DNA of 64,000 bases from a virus, in IMG/VR virus record IMGVR_UViG_3300028920_000004, positions 31,765 to 95,764 of that record, one strand, 5' to 3'. The position numbers and the translations under genes were made by a program. Under the pieces are notes generated by a model. The model was given only the letters and a program-made list of their open reading frames with translations, was not told the DNA's origin and did not search any database. Below, piece after piece: positions 61,235 to 64,000 of this stretch; the stretch's first letter is position 1; each line of letters starts with the position of its first letter.

Positions 61235-61291
61235 AAGAATAAAATAGGGTGATTTTTACTATTGACAACTTCTATAGGTATGTGGTATAAT
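61235..61291 (+). promoter_or_regulatory. rightward sigma70-type promoter with upstream element
   Basis: AAGAATAAAATAG (61235-61247), 14 bp, TTGACA (61262-61267), 18-bp spacer, TATAAT (61286-61291). Drives the genes from 61340 on. Confidence 0.9.
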
Positions 61292-61339
61292 ATACTTGAG
61301 GTTTAAAAAGAATAAAAGTATAAATGAAAGGATAGTAGA

Positions 61340-61414
61340 ATGAGAAGATGGATGTGGATGATAATAATAAGTTGTTTTTATGTTATTTTCCTATATATAT
61401 TATATACCTTTTAA
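61340..61414 (+). CDS. membrane micro-protein, 24 aa
   Basis: AAAGGATAGTAGA precedes the ATG at 61340. MRRWMWMIIISCFYVIFL is one membrane helix with a basic start. A competing frame (61348-61542, 64 aa) has a weaker start and overlaps the next gene by 68 bp; it is considered less likely but cannot be excluded. Confidence 0.45.
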   Translation: MRRWMWMIIISCFYVIFLYILYTF

Positions 61415-61474
61415 TTTCATATGTTGTGAAAAAAAATATAAGTAGAGATTATAAAAATTATTTAGGAGGGATAA

Positions 61475-61861
61475 ATGAATATTTTATTGTTTGTGGTTCT
61501 TTGGTTAATATCTGGAATATTAGGAACATATATAGTATATAATGTAGGCGAAGATGTAAAAGAAGTAACTTTAGGAGAGTTAGTTATTGGAATATTATTA
61601 GGATTTGGTATTTTATTTGTGGGGTTAGGTATGTGTTTTTTTAAATTGGGAAAATTAGTAATGTTTAAAAAGGATAATTCAAATCAAAAAATAACAATAT
61701 TGGAACATACTATTAAAACTTTAAAAGAAGTGTTTAATTCTAAACCAGAAGAAGTAATTCCTAAAGATTGGAAAAGTCATTTATATATTGCTATCAAAAT
61801 ACTAGAAACCATCCAAAAAAATAAAATATTAAAATTTATGTTATATTTTATGATTAAATAA
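61475..61861 (+). CDS. membrane protein, 128 aa
   Basis: AGGAGGGATAA precedes the ATG. Two membrane helices (ILLFVVLWLISGILGTYIVY and LVIGILLGFGILFVGLGMCF), then a cytoplasmic helical part with KTLKEVFNSKPEEVIPKDW. Function unknown. Confidence 0.7.
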   Translation: MNILLFVVLWLISGILGTYIVYNVGEDVKEVTLGELVIGILLGFGILFVGLGMCFFKLGKLVMFKKDNSNQKITILEHTIKTLKEVFNSKPEEVIPKDWKSHLYIAIKILETIQKNKILKFMLYFMIK

Positions 61862-61880
61862 TAAGAGGAGGATAAAATAT

Positions 61881-62204
61881 ATGAGTTGGAATAAAAATAC
61901 ATTAAATAATTCTAAATTAGACCATATTAAGATAATATTGGATGAGTTATCTATACCTTATAAATTAACTACTTTAGGAAAAGTGATGGGTATAGGATTG
62001 AATGATGATATTAGAGAAGATTGTGATTATCCTATTAGAAAGTTGGAAGTAGGTAATAAAGTAGTTTTAGAACGAATGGAAAGAAATACTGATTGTGATT
62101 TTGATGATTATATAACAAGCTATATATTCGATAAAGAAAAAGTTCCTAAAAATTGGGAATTAGAGAGAACTTTTAATAATGATACAGGAGAATGGGAGAA
62201 TTAA
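61881..62204 (+). CDS. hypothetical protein, 107 aa
   Basis: AAGAGGAGGATAAAATAT precedes the ATG. Acidic; DHIKIILDELSIPYKLTTLG and a Cys/Asp-rich middle (REDCDYPIRK, NTDCDFDDY). The end GEWEN is typical of small soluble phage proteins. Unknown. Confidence 0.65.
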   Translation: MSWNKNTLNNSKLDHIKIILDELSIPYKLTTLGKVMGIGLNDDIREDCDYPIRKLEVGNKVVLERMERNTDCDFDDYITSYIFDKEKVPKNWELERTFNNDTGEWEN

Positions 62205-62212
62205 TATAATAT

Positions 62213-62401
62213 ATGGAAGCTATTAGAATGGCATGGGAATTATGTTGTTTGATTCAATGTAGAGATAAATACTTGAAACCTCTTCCAAATACAAAAAAAG
62301 TGGGGAGTATATTTATAATAATATTAGATTTTATTTTAACTATAATTCAAAATATTTTACAGCGTATAATATATGATTTAGAACATAGGTCATATAAATA
62401 A
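62213..62401 (+). CDS. small membrane-associated protein, 62 aa
   Basis: MEAIRMAWELCCLIQCRD then a hydrophobic helix (GSIFIIILDFILTIIQNIL). The ribosome site (GGAGAATTAA) is about 13 bases away, so the start is less certain. Unknown. Confidence 0.5.
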   Translation: MEAIRMAWELCCLIQCRDKYLKPLPNTKKVGSIFIIILDFILTIIQNILQRIIYDLEHRSYK

Positions 62402-62411
62402 AGGAGTAATA

Positions 62412-62543
62412 ATGCCTAAATATCGCAATATAAGTAGAGAGAAAAATAAGTTTTATAAATTACTTAATTTAGATAAGAAAATGAGAAAGTTAATTTCTTT
62501 TTTTAATGTTTGGAAAAAAGAAGCAAGTAAAGAACAAGATTAA
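62412..62543 (+). CDS. small basic protein, 43 aa
   Basis: AAAGGAGTAATA precedes the ATG at 62412. MPKYRNISREKNKFYKLL and a helix with RKLISFFNVWKKEASK. Unknown. Confidence 0.62.
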   Translation: MPKYRNISREKNKFYKLLNLDKKMRKLISFFNVWKKEASKEQD

Positions 62544-62554
62544 GGGGGAGTGAG

Positions 62555-62740
62555 ATGAAAACACCAGAATATCAAAAAGGATATTATGATGGGTTCATGG
62601 AAGGGCAAAGTCGAGCATTTCAAATTATGGAAAAGCAACTTACTCTGGCATATCTTTCTCGTCCAATAGTAATACAAGTGTCAAAAGAAGGTCTAACCTC
62701 AAAAGGAGATGAGATATGGAAACAAATAAAAAAGAAGTAA
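62555..62740 (+). CDS. small protein, 61 aa, of higher GC content
   Basis: GGGGGAGTGAG precedes the ATG. MKTPEYQKGYYDGFMEGQ is a frequent N-terminus of short phage proteins; the end overlaps the next gene by 25 bp. Marks the start of a GC-richer cassette that reaches the window edge. Confidence 0.65.
   Translation: MKTPEYQKGYYDGFMEGQSRAFQIMEKQLTLAYLSRPIVIQVSKEGLTSKGDEIWKQIKKK
62695..62714 (+). repeat. 20-bp duplicated translation-start leader, copy 1
   Basis: AACCTCAAAAGGAGATGAGA, identical to 63012-63031. Each copy contains the Shine-Dalgarno site of the following gene (62716 and 63033). Confidence 0.9.
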
Positions 62741-63012
62741 ATAAAATGATAAACCGCCTTAAGAAGGGCGAGAAACTTTCTTACGAAAACACATTAGGAA
62801 CAGCCTGTTCGTATATTTATGATAAGAAAACTGCTAAAAGATATTGGGATGCTCTTATTAAATGGCATACGAAAAGAACGGGGCATACCCGAAAGAAGGC
62901 TATTAAAATAGAAGCAAGCAATTTAGGATATTACAAGGGTTATTATGATATCGAAACCATTGATAGGGTTACTAAATTATTTAGGTGCATCCATCCTATT
63001 TTTGGTTGGTAA
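62716..63012 (+). CDS. hypothetical protein, 98 aa
   Basis: AAAAGGAGATGAGAT precedes the ATG. GEKLSYENTLGTACSYIYDKK, RYWDALIKWHTKRTGHTR and EASNLGYYKGYYDIETIDRV look like a conserved phage helical protein. Unknown. Confidence 0.65.
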   Translation: METNKKEVNKMINRLKKGEKLSYENTLGTACSYIYDKKTAKRYWDALIKWHTKRTGHTRKKAIKIEASNLGYYKGYYDIETIDRVTKLFRCIHPIFGW

Positions 63013-63031
63013 ACCTCAAAAGGAGATGAGA
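63012..63031 (+). repeat. 20-bp duplicated translation-start leader, copy 2
   Basis: Same 20 bases as at 62695-62714, 317 bp apart; precedes the gene starting at 63033 by 1 bp. Confidence 0.9.
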
Positions 63032-63032
63032 G

Positions 63033-63197
63033 ATGAAGATACTAGATATATGTCTTTATTTATTTCTAATTTTTATTTTTCTTCCGTTTGTCTTTGCTAT
63101 AACTCCCGAAATGTTTATTGTTATAAATGTAACTAGAAAAAGAATCGCCCATTGGATTAAAAGACATATATATGATGGATTAAAAATACCAAAGTAA
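63033..63197 (+). CDS. membrane protein, 54 aa
   Basis: AAAAGGAGATGAGAG precedes the ATG at 63033. One strong membrane helix (CLYLFLIFIFLPFVFAITPE) and a basic C-terminal tail (RKRIAHWIKRHIYDG). Unknown function. Confidence 0.7.
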   Translation: MKILDICLYLFLIFIFLPFVFAITPEMFIVINVTRKRIAHWIKRHIYDGLKIPK

Positions 63198-63210
63198 CCT
63201 CGGAGGCACT

Positions 63211-63528
63211 ATGAGTATAAATCCAGTTGATGGTGAAATGTATTCTAAGAAAGAAAGGACTACTATGAACCCCAAAACTAAAGAGTGTGTGGAGGTGTTG
63301 GGGGAATTGTTGGCACTTGAGAAATTGACTAAGGATTTACCTAAAAATATCCAATATCCAAGATATGGGTCAGCCCCCACCTATGCCCTCACTACCCTAC
63401 CGAAGTACGAGGAGGCGTTGAGGAAGATAGCGGTGTATAAAAAATGGGCATTAAAAGAAGGTATCAGTTATTATTTACAATTAGAAAAAGTAATAGACAT
63501 CGCAAAGAACGCATTGGAGGAGACCTAA
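63211..63528 (+). CDS. hypothetical protein, 105 aa
   Basis: CTCGGAGGCACT precedes the ATG at 63211; a second ATG 18 codons on also has AAAGGA. TKECVEVLGELLALEKLTKD and a Gly/Ala/Leu-rich middle. High GC (near 45-50 %). Unknown. Confidence 0.65.
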   Translation: MSINPVDGEMYSKKERTTMNPKTKECVEVLGELLALEKLTKDLPKNIQYPRYGSAPTYALTTLPKYEEALRKIAVYKKWALKEGISYYLQLEKVIDIAKNALEET

Positions 63529-63529
63529 C

Positions 63530-63919
63530 ATGGATAAGATAAGGGAGAAAGAGTTGAAAGAGGCGATGAACATGTTGAAGGAAATACGTAATGCGTTTGC
63601 CCAGAAAGCAAATAAATCACATGATTTAGATTATCTTTATGAAAAAGAACAGGACGCCCTATCCTACGCCATCTCCACCCTCACCGAAGTTATAGAAGGG
63701 CGGTTAGTGAGGCCGATGGGAAGTAGTGAAATAGATAAAATCGCTGATAGCTGTATGTATGATTTTCCAAAGAGTTATACTAATGCTCAAATTATTGCCT
63801 TCCAGAAAGGCATAGATAAGATGTGGGCACAAATTAAGAAAAAACTTCTCAACAAAGTAGGTAAGCCCCACAACCACAGAAAGGCGGGAGAGGATGTTCA
63901 GAACCGACTACATAGATAA
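63530..63919 (+). CDS. hypothetical helical protein, 129 aa
   Basis: GGAGGAGACCTAAC precedes the ATG. Long helices (REKELKEAMNMLKEIRNAF, YEKEQDALSYAISTLTEVIE) and a Met/Phe-rich middle. High GC. Unknown. Confidence 0.65.
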   Translation: MDKIREKELKEAMNMLKEIRNAFAQKANKSHDLDYLYEKEQDALSYAISTLTEVIEGRLVRPMGSSEIDKIADSCMYDFPKSYTNAQIIAFQKGIDKMWAQIKKKLLNKVGKPHNHRKAGEDVQNRLHR

Positions 63920-64000
63920 GCTACATTTACATTATCCAGAAGCAACATTTATTACTGTGAGAGCAAATAAAGACGGGCTTCAGTTTTGCGTTTTTACTGA
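63894..64000 (+). CDS. hypothetical protein, 3' truncated by window
   Basis: GGCGGGAGAGG precedes an ATG at 63894 in a frame open to the window end: MFRTDYIDKLHLHYPEAT, then VRANKDGLQFCVF. It overlaps the preceding gene by 26 bp. Confidence 0.6.
   Translation, partial: MFRTDYIDKLHLHYPEATFITVRANKDGLQFCVFT

Noticed and set aside
61348-61542. 64-residue ORF overlapping the start of the membrane protein at 61475
   Set aside because: Overlap of 68 bp with a gene that has an excellent ribosome site, and a weaker start than the 24-codon ORF at 61340. Kept only as an alternative.
1-64000. Alternative genetic code (stop reassignment)
   Set aside because: Large conserved genes (PolB, RtcB, primase-helicase, RecA) are full length in the standard code, and TAA, TGA and TAG all appear as sensible terminators. 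The post-stop open frames are few and local.

Overview
The window reads as part of a large, AT-rich (roughly 25-30 % GC by eye) genome of a tailed dsDNA phage. It carries a complete phage-style replication and recombination toolkit: family B DNA polymerase, AEP-type primase-helicase, RecA/UvsX, Mre11/Rad50 (gp47/gp46-like), a 5' nuclease, and RuvC-like and RuvB-like proteins. It also has a tRNA-Gln, an RtcB ligase with an intein, T4 endonuclease V-like DNA repair, and very dense packing with 1-20 bp overlaps. No ribosomal or housekeeping genes are present. Strong GGAGG-type ribosome sites and TTGACA/TATAAT promoters argue for a host with conventional sigma70 signals and Shine-Dalgarno use, and against Bacteroidota. 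The KdsA and capsule (Kdo transferase-like) genes point to a host with Kdo-containing surface polysaccharide, so probably a diderm. No terminase, capsid or tail gene was recognised; the truncated Tyr/Cys-rich gene at the left edge could be structural.

Layout. Positions 2-901 hold the 3' end of a plus-strand gene that converges on a leftward block running from 57994 down to 858, all minus strand. From right to left this block holds: (i) 44.0-58.0 kb, small accessory genes, many zinc ribbons, a Tyr recombinase, a membrane-anchored RuvB-like ATPase, a pyrimidine-dimer glycosylase with a zinc-ribbon insert and a 25-copy hexapeptide-repeat protein; (ii) 42.3-44.0 kb, a short GC-richer cassette (phosphoesterase, YopX-like); (iii) 15.9-42.1 kb, nucleic-acid metabolism (RtcB plus intein, SprT-like, NDT-like, DUF5664, 5' nuclease, M42 peptidase, MgtC, tRNA-Gln, primase-helicase, RuvC-like, RecA, RlaP-like, HD, PolB, phosphoesterases, Mre11/Rad50, MazG-like); (iv) 0.86-15.7 kb, a surface-glycan and sulfation island with KdsA, a KpsC/KpsS-like protein, three related glycosyltransferases, three sulfotransferase-like proteins, APS kinase (CysC), a PiT/CysP-like permease, methyltransferase, phosphatases, a DegP-like protease and a transglutaminase-like protein. 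From 58408 the genes run rightward: small proteins up to a strong intrinsic terminator (60495-60532), then about 700 bp of noncoding repeat-rich DNA, then a second promoter and more small genes up to the right edge, the last ones GC-richer.

How it fits together. Leftward and rightward transcription diverge from 57995-58407. Eight sigma70-type promoters are visible; at least four, probably six, share a 13-bp upstream element (consensus AAGAATAAAATAG) exactly 14 bp before the -35 box, suggesting common early control. The most striking content is the island in the first 15.7 kb. Sulfate uptake (PiT/CysP-like), APS kinase and several sulfotransferases lie beside Kdo-8-phosphate synthase, a capsule Kdo transferase-like protein and glycosyltransferases, as if the phage makes or remodels a sulfated surface glycan. 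An ATP sulfurylase, KdsB and KdsC are not visible here and would have to come from the host or from elsewhere in the genome.

Many starts were moved from the longest open frame to an internal ATG or GTG preceded by a clear Shine-Dalgarno site. Function calls rest on motifs read by eye; no database search was possible.
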